Source: Holosporales bacterium
Lineage (GTDB): Bacteria; Pseudomonadota; Alphaproteobacteria; Paracaedibacterales; UBA11393
Direction of reading: 5' to 3'
DNA: 7,063 bases
Assembly: GCA_003542655.1 (NCBI GenBank)
Contig: DPKF01000064.1
Span: 1 to 7,063, forward strand
Notes under the pieces: generated by a model
Told to the model about the DNA's origin: nothing
Seen by the model: only the letters and a program-made list of their open reading frames with translations
The model's database searches: none
Part shown: in pieces, positions 1-6,169 of the stretch
How positions within the stretch are numbered: position 1 is the stretch's first letter
How the letters are laid out: every line of letters begins with the position of its first letter
Translations under genes and position numbers: made by a program

Positions 1-13
1 AACTTACTTTTTT

Positions 14-805
14 ATGTTTGTTTCTTCTCATTGTTCGGCCGCATCTTATAATTTAGATGCGTTAATGCAAAATTTGCATAAAAAAAATATCACTTTCAAT
101 CTGTTTGAAGATGTTTTGCATATCGATTTTGGCGCTCAAAGTGATGTTTTTGTTTTTTCCTATGGTTGTTATGTCATTTGGAATAGCACTAAAACGCTGG
201 AGGATAAAACATTTTCCCTCTGTCAGGAAGTTGCATCTGGTACTTTAAATGCTTTTGTTAGGGATCAATGCAAGGTACAATACAGCGATAATACAAAAAT
301 ACATCATGAAGATGATTTAATTGAATTAGAATCTCAAGATGTATACATTCGTTTTTCTTTTTCACATGGGTTAGCGCAATCTGTTAAATTAAAAACATTT
401 GAACAATCTGTTTTGAAAACGATTAATGAAACACGTTTTTTACCCGAACAAATTAAAAAACATGGAAAAACAACTTTATCGAGGCGTAAATTATCCCAAT
501 TAATTGGTGCTTTATTTCAAGAACGAAACAGTATTAATTTAGATTGCGATTTACTTGATGCCCCAGATTTTTTCTGGCGGCGTCCAAATTATGAGCCGTA
601 TTATTTAATGTCCGCTACATATATGGATTTACATAACCGTCTTGAAGTTTTAAATAAGCGCCTTGATACTGTGCATGAATTGCATAACTTTCTATCCTCA
701 GAACTTAATCATTCTCACTCATCTTTTCTAGAGTGGATTATTATTATATTGATTCTGGTAGAAGTTGTCTTAACGGTCGCAAAAGATATTTTAAAACTAA
801 TTTGA
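14..805 (+). CDS. RMD1/DUF155 family membrane-anchored protein
   Basis: This 263-residue protein matches the RMD1 (DUF155, YagE-like) family. Visible family hallmarks are FVFSYGCYVIWN at residues 46-57, LDAPDFFW at 181-188, the helical segment LEVLNKRLD at 210-218 followed by HELHNFL, and an EWIIIILILVEVV membrane helix at about 240-256, a few residues before the C-terminus. Eukaryotic members include yeast RMD1 and mitochondrial RMND1, which supports mitochondrial translation; the bacterial function is not established. The tail-anchor layout suggests a soluble N-terminal domain held at the inner membrane by one C-terminal helix, which is inference. The ATG at 14 gives a family-like N-terminus, but the frame is open to base 1 and no Shine-Dalgarno is visible in the 13 bases before it, so the true start may lie upstream. 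The promoter is outside the window. The gene converges on the receptor gene. Confidence 0.85.
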   Translation: MFVSSHCSAASYNLDALMQNLHKKNITFNLFEDVLHIDFGAQSDVFVFSYGCYVIWNSTKTLEDKTFSLCQEVASGTLNAFVRDQCKVQYSDNTKIHHEDDLIELESQDVYIRFSFSHGLAQSVKLKTFEQSVLKTINETRFLPEQIKKHGKTTLSRRKLSQLIGALFQERNSINLDCDLLDAPDFFWRRPNYEPYYLMSATYMDLHNRLEVLNKRLDTVHELHNFLSSELNHSHSSFLEWIIIILILVEVVLTVAKDILKLI

Positions 806-818
806 CCAGCTATATTTT
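806..818. other. 13-bp convergent gap without a recognisable terminator
   Basis: Only 13 bases separate the TGA of the RMD1-family gene from the TAA (minus strand) of the receptor gene. I see no GC-rich stem followed by a T-run on either strand here or in the flanking 40 bases, only A/T runs. Transcripts may end by a factor-dependent mechanism or read into the opposing gene. Confidence 0.5.
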
Positions 819-2639
819 TTATAACTTTATCCGAACGCCCAATTTCATATTTAATCCACCGGCCTGATAGGTTAATGGAAATTCATACCGTGCATTAAAA
901 ATATTTTCAATGGCACCATATAATGATATATTTTTATCAATATTGCAGGTGCTTTCTATATCAACTGTTGTAATGTTGGGTTGTTTTTTTTGAGGAGAAG
1001 AAGGGTTTTCTTTGTCGACAAATCCCCCCATATGATTAAAAGATAATCTGATATCACCTAGGTTATTTTGAAAGTCCAATTCAACACTTGCCATAATTTT
1101 ATGCGTTGGTACTTTGATTAAGCGTTTTCCATTATTATCACGTGTTCTTGTGTATAAATGCTCTAAACTTAATTTCCATTGTTTATATTGATATTGGTAG
1201 GCGGTATCTAAGCCATACATTTTGACAAAGTCTTGATTGATATACGTATAGCGTCCTTGGTTATTTAAAAAACCAGTGATTTTATCTTTAATAGTGTAGT
1301 AAAAATAACTGTGGGTAATTTGGTGATTGTTTTCCTTATAGTGTAAACCAATATCGCCACCCAAGGCTTTTTCTTGTAAAAGATTTTTATTGCCAGAATA
1401 GGTATCAAATAGTTGATACAGTGATGGGTTTCTTGAAGCTGTTCCGCCACTTATGATGCCTGTTAAGCATGAACAAATCTGTTGTTGAATAAGCGCTTGA
1501 AAGTCTATATTGCTTTTTCCATCACGCAAGCCATCAATCGCTGTCCACATTTCCATTAACGTGTTATCAAAGTGAATAATATGACCAATATTAAAAAATG
1601 TCCTATTTTTTTTATAAGATGCATTGCCATAATTTGTTGTGAAATTCTTATAGTTTTCTTGAAGAAGGGAGGCATTCGCCTGTATGTGATAGTTGTTAGA
1701 TACAGTTAAAATATTATCAACATTAAAATATTTGACGGTCGAGAGCGATTTCGTATCTTGCGTATTGTTTTGCTGTATATAGTCTTTTCGTTTGAAGTTT
1801 GCCTGACCTGCGCCGAGTGAAGGTTGCCAAACCCCTGTTTTTTTCTTGAGGACTGTTCTTATTAATTGGTAATATTCTTTTGCTCTATAATCTAAAGGCC
1901 CATAGCCTGGTAATACTTTATAAGACATATTTGAATTTCCACTACGTCCAAACAAGCTTAATTGCCAGTCATCATTTTGATGATCAATCCGTGTTGCTAC
2001 AGTGTTTTGATGCATAAAATCACTTTGTCTAAGAATTGGATTGTTCTCACTCATTCGTTTGGCAAAGCTTACTTTTCCATTACTTGTTGACCTTGAAGCA
2101 TGAATGGAGCCGCTTGTTCTATTGATTGTCCCAGATGCGGTGCCGCCGTATTTAAAGGTATTATGACGTGCCATTTCAAAAAAAGTTGATGCTGAATTTT
2201 CTCCTTCTGCTTCTTTTGTCTGTAGATCAATAACGCCTAGAAATGAATTCATCCCCCGTTTTGCAGATAGGGGGCCAGACTCAATGGAAAGATTTTGATT
2301 TTCTTGCATTTGAATTTGGGCCAAATTAAAGATAGGGCTCGCACCATTTTGAAACGGTATACCGTCAACCCAGATTTGCAAATTTTCTTGCATAACGCCA
2401 CGTAAAGAAATAGTGTCATATCCGCTACCTTGGCTTGATAAGAGGACAGTATTATTATTTTTTAAAGCTGAACTTATAGGGCAAATTTTATTGTTCGTTT
2501 TAATTTTTTTTCCTGATAAAGATTGTTGCTTTTTTTTATCTTGAATCACAATAGGTGATAACACGATCACTTTTGTATTGGCGTAAAGTGAGTTTGCAAA
2601 AGAGCAAGTTAACACGAAAAAAGAAACAAATTTATACAT
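819..2639 (-). CDS. TonB-dependent outer-membrane receptor, BtuB-like
   Basis: This 606-residue protein is a ligand-gated outer-membrane beta-barrel that would import a scarce nutrient using TonB/ExbB/ExbD energy. A signal peptide (basic Lys3, hydrophobic core, likely cut after Ala20 in SLYA-NT) is followed by a TonB-box-like KVIVLSPI at 23-30. The plug domain lies at about 45-145, with SLRGV at 78-82, VDGIP at 91-95 and ESGPLSAKRG at 120-129. The rest is alternating beta-strand sequence. It includes GTASRNPSLYQLF, which resembles the GTAFKAPxLYQL barrel signature, and ends IENIFNARYEF...GVRIKL. Length and these signatures resemble the vitamin B12 receptor BtuB, but the substrate cannot be read from sequence. 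The last residue is Leu rather than the usual Phe/Trp. It lies 15 bp after holB, with only a weak ribosome site and no riboswitch upstream, so it is probably the last gene of the operon. No tonB or ABC transporter gene is in view. Confidence 0.9.
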   Translation of the reverse strand: MYKFVSFFVLTCSFANSLYANTKVIVLSPIVIQDKKKQQSLSGKKIKTNNKICPISSALKNNNTVLLSSQGSGYDTISLRGVMQENLQIWVDGIPFQNGASPIFNLAQIQMQENQNLSIESGPLSAKRGMNSFLGVIDLQTKEAEGENSASTFFEMARHNTFKYGGTASGTINRTSGSIHASRSTSNGKVSFAKRMSENNPILRQSDFMHQNTVATRIDHQNDDWQLSLFGRSGNSNMSYKVLPGYGPLDYRAKEYYQLIRTVLKKKTGVWQPSLGAGQANFKRKDYIQQNNTQDTKSLSTVKYFNVDNILTVSNNYHIQANASLLQENYKNFTTNYGNASYKKNRTFFNIGHIIHFDNTLMEMWTAIDGLRDGKSNIDFQALIQQQICSCLTGIISGGTASRNPSLYQLFDTYSGNKNLLQEKALGGDIGLHYKENNHQITHSYFYYTIKDKITGFLNNQGRYTYINQDFVKMYGLDTAYQYQYKQWKLSLEHLYTRTRDNNGKRLIKVPTHKIMASVELDFQNNLGDIRLSFNHMGGFVDKENPSSPQKKQPNITTVDIESTCNIDKNISLYGAIENIFNARYEFPLTYQAGGLNMKLGVRIKL

Positions 2640-2654
2640 GCTATCTTCAATTAG

Positions 2655-3521
2655 TTACATTAAATTACTAAAATCACCAGCATTTGGATCTTTTAGCAGT
2701 ATGAATGTGGCTAACACTGTCTGCTTAGGGTCTATATGCGCGTCTTTAAAGGCATTAAAAAATGTATTCACAGCTTTGTACGCATTTACCCAAAATTCTA
2801 AAGGCTGAACAGTCACAAATTTTGGTTTTTCATCTTGCATAATCCATTTATGCAGTTGTGTTAAAACGCATGCGAAAAATGATTGAAGCGATTTGTCTTG
2901 TTCTATAACAGTGTTGGTAAACATTTCTAGTTCTGAAGTGTTGCCTTGAAGAACTTGCGATAACACGGCTTCAAATTTTTCTTTTAAAATAGCATTTTCA
3001 GTATTTGTTGTATCATCTTTTAAAGCAAGTACGTGGCATCTGGATCGTATTGTGGGCAGTATTGTGCCTGGTTGATGGCACAGCAAAAGCAGCAATGTTT
3101 TGGTTGGTGGTTCTTCTAATATTTTTAATAGGGCATTTGCACCAAAGCGATTCATATCATCGATGGCATCAACAATAATGACACGCCATCCAAGTACAGC
3201 CGATTTTTTTTCTAAAAACTTCTTAATACTTTTTGCTGTTTCAACATTTATTTCACGTGCACGGGTGCCATCATCTTGTATGGGGCGTTCGATATATAAA
3301 TAATTTGGATAGCAGCCCATTTCAATTTGTTTATCTATCAACGAATTGGGCATCCCATGTTGCTGTGTATCGTTTTTATACAGCATTTCTTTGGCAAGTT
3401 CTTTTGCAAAATCGGCCTTTTGAACAGTGATATCACCAGTGAGCAACCAGCACGGCGCAAGCGTTCCTTCTATTTGCTTGTGTTTGAACAGTTCAATATG
3501 CTGTGCTGTTTGTGTAATCAT
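2655..3521 (-). CDS. holB: DNA polymerase III subunit delta'
   Basis: This 288-residue AAA+ clamp-loader subunit would help load the beta sliding clamp during chromosome replication. The Walker A region is degenerate (GDITVQKA, 29-36: Lys35 is kept but the preceding Gly is Gln), as expected for delta', which does not act as an ATPase. The Walker B-like strand VIIVDAIDDMNR (114-125) runs into the family signature ANALLKILEEPP (128-139), and the SRC motif carrying the trans-acting arginine finger is at 160-162. The cysteine cluster of the E. coli zinc module is absent: residues 48-90 hold one Cys, followed by an alphaproteobacterial-type REINVE segment. It is shorter than E. coli delta' (334 aa), mainly in the C-terminal collar domain. 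The ATG lies one base after the BON gene stop, so translation is probably coupled. The usual neighbour tmk is not seen. Confidence 0.93.
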   Translation of the reverse strand: MITQTAQHIELFKHKQIEGTLAPCWLLTGDITVQKADFAKELAKEMLYKNDTQQHGMPNSLIDKQIEMGCYPNYLYIERPIQDDGTRAREINVETAKSIKKFLEKKSAVLGWRVIIVDAIDDMNRFGANALLKILEEPPTKTLLLLLCHQPGTILPTIRSRCHVLALKDDTTNTENAILKEKFEAVLSQVLQGNTSELEMFTNTVIEQDKSLQSFFACVLTQLHKWIMQDEKPKFVTVQPLEFWVNAYKAVNTFFNAFKDAHIDPKQTVLATFILLKDPNAGDFSNLM

Positions 3522-3522
3522 C

Positions 3523-4167
3523 TTAATCTAATGATTCGCCTGTTTCAATTCTGCCTTTTGGTTCCTCAGGTTGAGGCTCTGTTGCGTCCGGCATGTCTTT
3601 AACATTGATATAACTAATAACTTGTTTGACGCCATTTGTTGTGGATAAAAGAACTTTAACTGATTCCATTTCTGCTTTCGATTCAGCTGTTCCCATAATA
3701 TAAACAGTGCCAGCGATGGTTTTCATAAAATAGTTTAAACTATTAACGCCTTCTTCAGTTAAGAATTTTGTTTTAAGTTTTGTTGTAATCCACGCATCAT
3801 TTGTAAAATCTAATAACGATGCAGCCTCTGATGTTTGAATATGATTGTAAACAGTTCTAACACCACCTGTTTTCCATGCAATTTTTTCAACATCAGTGCT
3901 TATGGATGGATCTTTTACAAAGCCTGTTAAAAGCACTTCTCCCATGTAGACATCAACATCTACTTGTGTAAAAAGTTCTGATGATTTTTGGTGCAGGTGC
4001 GCTGCAATGGCAGCATTGATAGCATTATCGTTTATTGTGCCAGATATACCTTTATCTTTTAATGCCATGGCACCGACAGCCCCGCCACCGGCGATAATAA
4101 AGGGTGCGGCACATCCTGATAAAGCGATTGCACTGAGCGTTATTGTTAAAATACTTTTTTTATTCAT
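3523..4167 (-). CDS. double-BON-domain outer-membrane lipoprotein, DolP-like
   Basis: This 214-residue lipoprotein has a basic start (MNKK), a hydrophobic stretch and a clean lipobox LSGC with the acylated cysteine at 19. A Gly/Ala-rich segment (22-36) follows, then two BON domains at about 45-113 and 118-190. Each carries the expected glycine turn (GEVLLTG at 76-82; GTVYIMG at 153-159) and the closing GV motif (GVRTVYN, GVKQVIS). The tail from about 191 is rich in Pro and Glu. The architecture matches E. coli DolP/YraP and OsmY-type proteins; DolP binds anionic phospholipid and supports outer-membrane integrity. The role here is inferred from that family. The start is well set: GGAG lies 7 nt upstream, and ATGA overlaps the yraN stop. 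A BON lipoprotein just downstream of yraN echoes E. coli, where dolP follows yraN and diaA. Confidence 0.93.
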   Translation of the reverse strand: MNKKSILTITLSAIALSGCAAPFIIAGGGAVGAMALKDKGISGTINDNAINAAIAAHLHQKSSELFTQVDVDVYMGEVLLTGFVKDPSISTDVEKIAWKTGGVRTVYNHIQTSEAASLLDFTNDAWITTKLKTKFLTEEGVNSLNYFMKTIAGTVYIMGTAESKAEMESVKVLLSTTNGVKQVISYINVKDMPDATEPQPEEPKGRIETGESLD

Positions 4168-4526
4168 AATGTTTCTCCAAATGCATTTTCTATATGTTGA
4201 ATCATGCTACTGTCTTTGGATAATAAAACAACGTCAAAGCGAATAAAAGGGTAATTCTTTATAAGGTCGCTATTATTTGCAATAAAGTGCTGTGCAGCAG
4301 TTGTTAAACGTTGTTTTTTCAGTAAAGTGATGGATTCAATGGCATTTCTATTCTTTTTTCGGTATCTGACCTCTACAAAAACTAAACACGTTTCTTTTGT
4401 TGAGATGAGGTCAATTTCCCCTGAAGCGCCGCGATAGCGTTCATTTATTACTTTGTATCCTTTTTGTTCAAGAAAGTCCTTTGCCAAAGCTTCTGATTTT
4501 AAGCCAATATTATAGGTCTCAGACAT
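4164..4526 (-). CDS. yraN: UPF0102 protein YraN, PD-(D/E)XK nuclease-like
   Basis: This 120-residue protein has full family length. The N-terminal helix GLKSEALAKDFLEQKGY (8-24) leads to the conserved core RGASGEIDLI (32-41) and VFVEVRYR (49-56). Glu37, Asp39 and Glu52 form the acidic set of the PD-(D/E)XK fold; Arg54 replaces the commoner Lys, as in E. coli YraN. A LLKKQRLTTAAQHFI helix and the FIRFDVVLL strand complete the fold. The family is widespread, and its restriction-endonuclease-like fold suggests a nucleic acid substrate, but its physiological job is poorly defined. The start codon lies inside the end of the upstream small gene (8-nt overlap) and the stop overlaps the BON gene as ATGA, so it is almost certainly in the middle of an operon. 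No strong Shine-Dalgarno precedes it, in line with coupled translation. Confidence 0.95.
   Translation of the reverse strand: MSETYNIGLKSEALAKDFLEQKGYKVINERYRGASGEIDLISTKETCLVFVEVRYRKKNRNAIESITLLKKQRLTTAAQHFIANNSDLIKNYPFIRFDVVLLSKDSSMIQHIENAFGETL
4175..4178 (-). promoter_or_regulatory. Shine-Dalgarno site of the BON lipoprotein gene
   Basis: On the minus strand GGAG lies 7 nt before the ATG at 4167, inside the end of yraN. It is the best ribosome site in the minus-strand operon, which suggests the lipoprotein is translated independently and more strongly than yraN or holB. Confidence 0.65.
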
Positions 4527-4713
4527 CTTGAGTATTCCTTTTTAAAACGTAGACAAGTTTTTGTAACGCATTTTTTTTCATTTCAGCTTGTGTTAAATTT
4601 TTAGGACAAGAAATATGTACCTCGATTCCCGTCATTTCATCAACAGCGGTTACTTTCATGAAGGTGGAAAAAGATTGAAAAACAAAGATAACACCATTAT
4701 CATTTATTTGCAT
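4519..4713 (-). CDS. small DUF6898-like alphaproteobacterial protein
   Basis: This 64-residue protein has the pattern GVIFVFQSFSTFMKVTAVDEMTG, then EVHISCP, then MKKNALQKLVYVLKR. From memory this resembles the short alphaproteobacterial proteins called DUF6898, whose typical core reads EVIFEFRxxGxxVKVTAIDxxTGTEVxI with a C-terminal ALRKLEYVL helix. Some members have been mislabelled serine hydroxymethyltransferase; this one is far too short to be that enzyme. The likely fold is a small beta-sheet followed by one helix, with no signal peptide or membrane segment, so it should be cytoplasmic. The function is unknown. It is the first gene of the minus-strand operon, overlaps yraN by 8 nt, and is divergent from gapR with 55 bp between the two starts. 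The ribosome site is weak (GAG about 7 nt before the ATG). The family name should be confirmed; the gene itself is well supported by conservation pattern and overlap. Confidence 0.75.
   Translation of the reverse strand: MQINDNGVIFVFQSFSTFMKVTAVDEMTGIEVHISCPKNLTQAEMKKNALQKLVYVLKRNTQDV
4675..4703 (+). promoter_or_regulatory. putative sigma70 promoter for gapR-ychF-cpoB-like operon
   Basis: TTGAAA at 4675-4680 (5 of 6 consensus) and TATCAT at 4698-4703 (5 of 6) are separated by exactly 17 bp. The predicted transcription start near 4710 would leave a leader of about 60 nt before the gapR ATG. The boxes lie inside the 5' coding region of the divergent DUF6898-like gene, so the two transcription units overlap. 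In AT-rich DNA chance matches are common, so this is a strong candidate rather than a certainty. Confidence 0.5.
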
Positions 4714-4727
4714 TTTGCGCTCTTTTT

Positions 4728-4742
4728 GGTTATCCTCTAACC
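4728..4742. promoter_or_regulatory. inverted repeat GGTTA-N5-TAACC in divergent intergenic region
   Basis: A perfect 5-bp inverted repeat with a 5-base spacer (TCCTC) sits between the two divergent start codons. After two unpaired positions on each side, T4724-T4725 and A4745-A4746 are also complementary. It could be a dyad operator or a weak leader hairpin in the gapR mRNA. It overlaps the candidate minus-strand -10 box. No known operator consensus is recognised. Confidence 0.35.
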
Positions 4743-4758
4743 TTAAGAATAATGTAAA
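4729..4758 (-). promoter_or_regulatory. weak candidate promoter for the minus-strand operon
   Basis: Read on the minus strand, TTTACA (4758-4753, 5 of 6 to the -35 consensus) is followed after 18 bp by GATAAC (4734-4729, 4 of 6 to the -10). The start would be near 4722, giving a very short leader of about 9 nt before the ATG at 4713. The match is modest and the site also overlaps the gapR Shine-Dalgarno, so it is listed only as a candidate. Confidence 0.22.
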
Positions 4759-4761
4759 GGA
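4756..4761 (+). promoter_or_regulatory. Shine-Dalgarno site that fixes the gapR start
   Basis: AAAGGA ends 7 nt before the ATG at 4769. It favours this ATG over the in-frame TTG at 4715, which would add 18 non-conserved residues and start within 2 bp of the divergent gene's ATG. It also favours it over the ATGs at 4778 and 4784. Confidence 0.75.
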
Positions 4762-4768
4762 TTTAAAA

Positions 4769-5044
4769 ATGGAAGTTATGAATATGGGTGGTGTTTCTGC
4801 TGATCAATTACGCCTTATTATTGATAAAATAGAGCGTTTAGAAGAAGAAAAAATGCAGCTTGGTGAGCATATTAAAGATGTTTATAGTGAAGCAAAAGCC
4901 GAGGGGTTTGATATTAAAACTATTAGGACTGTTGTTCGTATGCGTAAGATGAAGCCTGAAGACAGAACTGAACAAGAAGAAATGTTGGAAATTTATCTAT
5001 CAGCACTGGGTATGCGTCGTAACGTTTTAGAAAAAGCAAGTTAA
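4769..5044 (+). CDS. gapR: GapR-type nucleoid-associated protein (DUF2312)
   Basis: This 91-residue protein has the length and pattern of Caulobacter GapR (89 aa). GapR binds overtwisted, AT-rich DNA ahead of forks and RNA polymerase and stimulates topoisomerases. The long helix DQLRLIIDKIERLEEEK (12-28) runs into the family core IKDVYSEAKAEGFDIKTIR (35-53), then VVRMRKM and a terminal helix EMLEIYLSALGM (71-82). Basic residues at 50-62 fit the DNA-binding face, and the N-terminal coiled-coil helix fits oligomerisation around DNA. The ATG at 4769 is chosen for the AAAGGA site 7 nt upstream and the expected family length. It leads a plus-strand operon with ychF 24 nt downstream and is divergent from the yraN operon. 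GapR is almost confined to Alphaproteobacteria, so it is the best taxonomic marker here. Confidence 0.93.
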   Translation: MEVMNMGGVSADQLRLIIDKIERLEEEKMQLGEHIKDVYSEAKAEGFDIKTIRTVVRMRKMKPEDRTEQEEMLEIYLSALGMRRNVLEKAS

Positions 5045-5068
5045 ACATTAAAAGAAATTGGTATAGTC

Positions 5069-6169
5069 ATGGGATTTAACTGCGGTATTGTTGGGCTTCC
5101 AAATGTTGGAAAATCAACACTTTTTAATGCATTAACGCGCACAGCTGCAGCCCAGGCTGCCAATTATCCGTTTTGCACGATAGAGCCTAATACGGGCCGC
5201 GTTGGTGTGCCTGACGAACGTTTGGAAAAACTTGCAAAAATTGCAGGTTCTGCAAAAATTATTCCAACGCAGTTGGAATTTGTCGATATTGCAGGGCTTG
5301 TGAAAGGTGCATCAAAAGGCGAGGGGCTTGGAAATCAGTTCTTAGGCCATATCCGTGCTTGTGACGCTATTATCCACGTGCTGCGTTGTTTTGAAGATGA
5401 CGATATTACACATGTGGATGGTTCTGTCGATCCTTTGCGTGATTTGTTAACGATTGAAACAGAGCTTATGCTCTCTGACATGGAATCTTTAGAAAAACGA
5501 ATGCATGCTTTAGAAAAAAGAGCAAAGGGTGGGGATAAGCAAGCCAAAGAAACTTTAGAATGTATTGCTATAGTGTTGCCAGTATTACAGGCGGGACAAG
5601 CAGCACGCGTTTCTGCAATTCCAGATTATTTAGAAAAAACTTTTCAAGAACTGCAATTGTTGACGACAAAACCAATTTTATATGTGTGTAATGTGGCGGA
5701 AGATGATGCCGCACATGGAAATGATTTTTCACAAAAAGTATTTGCCTATGCAAAGGAGACTAATGCTAGTGCTGTGGTGATCTCAGCAAATATAGAAGCA
5801 GAAGTTTCAACACTGGAAAGTGATGCAGAACAACTAGAATTTTTAGAAAGTCTTGGTCTTAAAGAGACGGGTTTAAATCAAATTATTAAAAAAGGTTATG
5901 ACCTTTTGCAGTTGTTGACTTTTTTTACAATTGGTCCAAAGGAAGCGCGCGCCTGGACAACCCATCAAGGATATAAAGCACCACAAGGTGCAGGTGAAAT
6001 TCATACCGATTTTGAACGTGGATTTATTTGTGCAGAGACGATTGCTTATAAGGATTATATTGATTTTAATGGCGAATCCGGCGCCAAAGCACAGGGCAAG
6101 ATGCGTATAGAAGGTAAAGAGTATTTGATTAAAGATGGTGATATTTTTCACTTTAGATTTAATGTATAA
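5069..6169 (+). CDS. ychF: ribosome-binding ATPase YchF (Obg family, OLA1-like)
   Basis: This 366-residue protein has full family length and a canonical start (MGFNCGIVGLPNVGKSTLFN). The P-loop is GLPNVGKS at 9-16, the G3 motif DIAG is at 73-76, and the base-specificity motif is NVAE at 208-211. NxxE in place of NKxD is the reason YchF/OLA1 proteins prefer ATP over GTP. A helical insertion at about 125-200 contains the coiled-coil segment around residues 128-155. The C-terminal TGS-type domain spans about 282-366 and includes the near-invariant stretch EARAWTTHQGYKAPQGAG. The protein binds ribosomes and modulates translation and stress responses. It lies 24 nt after gapR and its TAA overlaps the ribosome site of the next gene. 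No fault is seen in any motif. The usual partner pth is not in view. Confidence 0.98.
   Translation: MGFNCGIVGLPNVGKSTLFNALTRTAAAQAANYPFCTIEPNTGRVGVPDERLEKLAKIAGSAKIIPTQLEFVDIAGLVKGASKGEGLGNQFLGHIRACDAIIHVLRCFEDDDITHVDGSVDPLRDLLTIETELMLSDMESLEKRMHALEKRAKGGDKQAKETLECIAIVLPVLQAGQAARVSAIPDYLEKTFQELQLLTTKPILYVCNVAEDDAAHGNDFSQKVFAYAKETNASAVVISANIEAEVSTLESDAEQLEFLESLGLKETGLNQIIKKGYDLLQLLTFFTIGPKEARAWTTHQGYKAPQGAGEIHTDFERGFICAETIAYKDYIDFNGESGAKAQGKMRIEGKEYLIKDGDIFHFRFNV

Noticed and set aside
1265..1450. 61-codon open frame within the receptor gene on the same strand
   Set aside because: It is out of frame inside an intact 606-residue receptor, so it is neither a frameshift remnant nor a separate gene.
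2604..2639. Lipobox at Cys12 in the receptor signal peptide
   Set aside because: Thr at -1 is a poor lipobox residue and a good signal peptidase I site follows at Ala20.
2640..2720. Cobalamin riboswitch or dedicated promoter upstream of the BtuB-like receptor
   Set aside because: Only 15 bp separate holB from the receptor, with no B12-box-like sequence, and the best -10-like hexamer lacks a -35 at proper spacing.
3100..3602. Overlapping plus-strand open frames opposite holB and the BON gene
   Set aside because: They are shadows of well-supported minus-strand genes with no family resemblance and no convincing ribosome sites.
4726..4753. TTGGTT-N16-AATAAT as a gapR promoter
   Set aside because: The predicted start would fall on the Shine-Dalgarno site at 4756-4761; the upstream TTGAAA/TATCAT pair fits better.
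4715..4768. TTG-initiated N-terminal extension of gapR
   Set aside because: The added 18 residues do not look conserved, the start would lie within 2 bp of the divergent gene's ATG, and a strong ribosome site precedes the ATG at 4769.
5335..6151. Three minus-strand open frames inside ychF
   Set aside because: ychF is intact with all motifs; these frames are antisense shadows.
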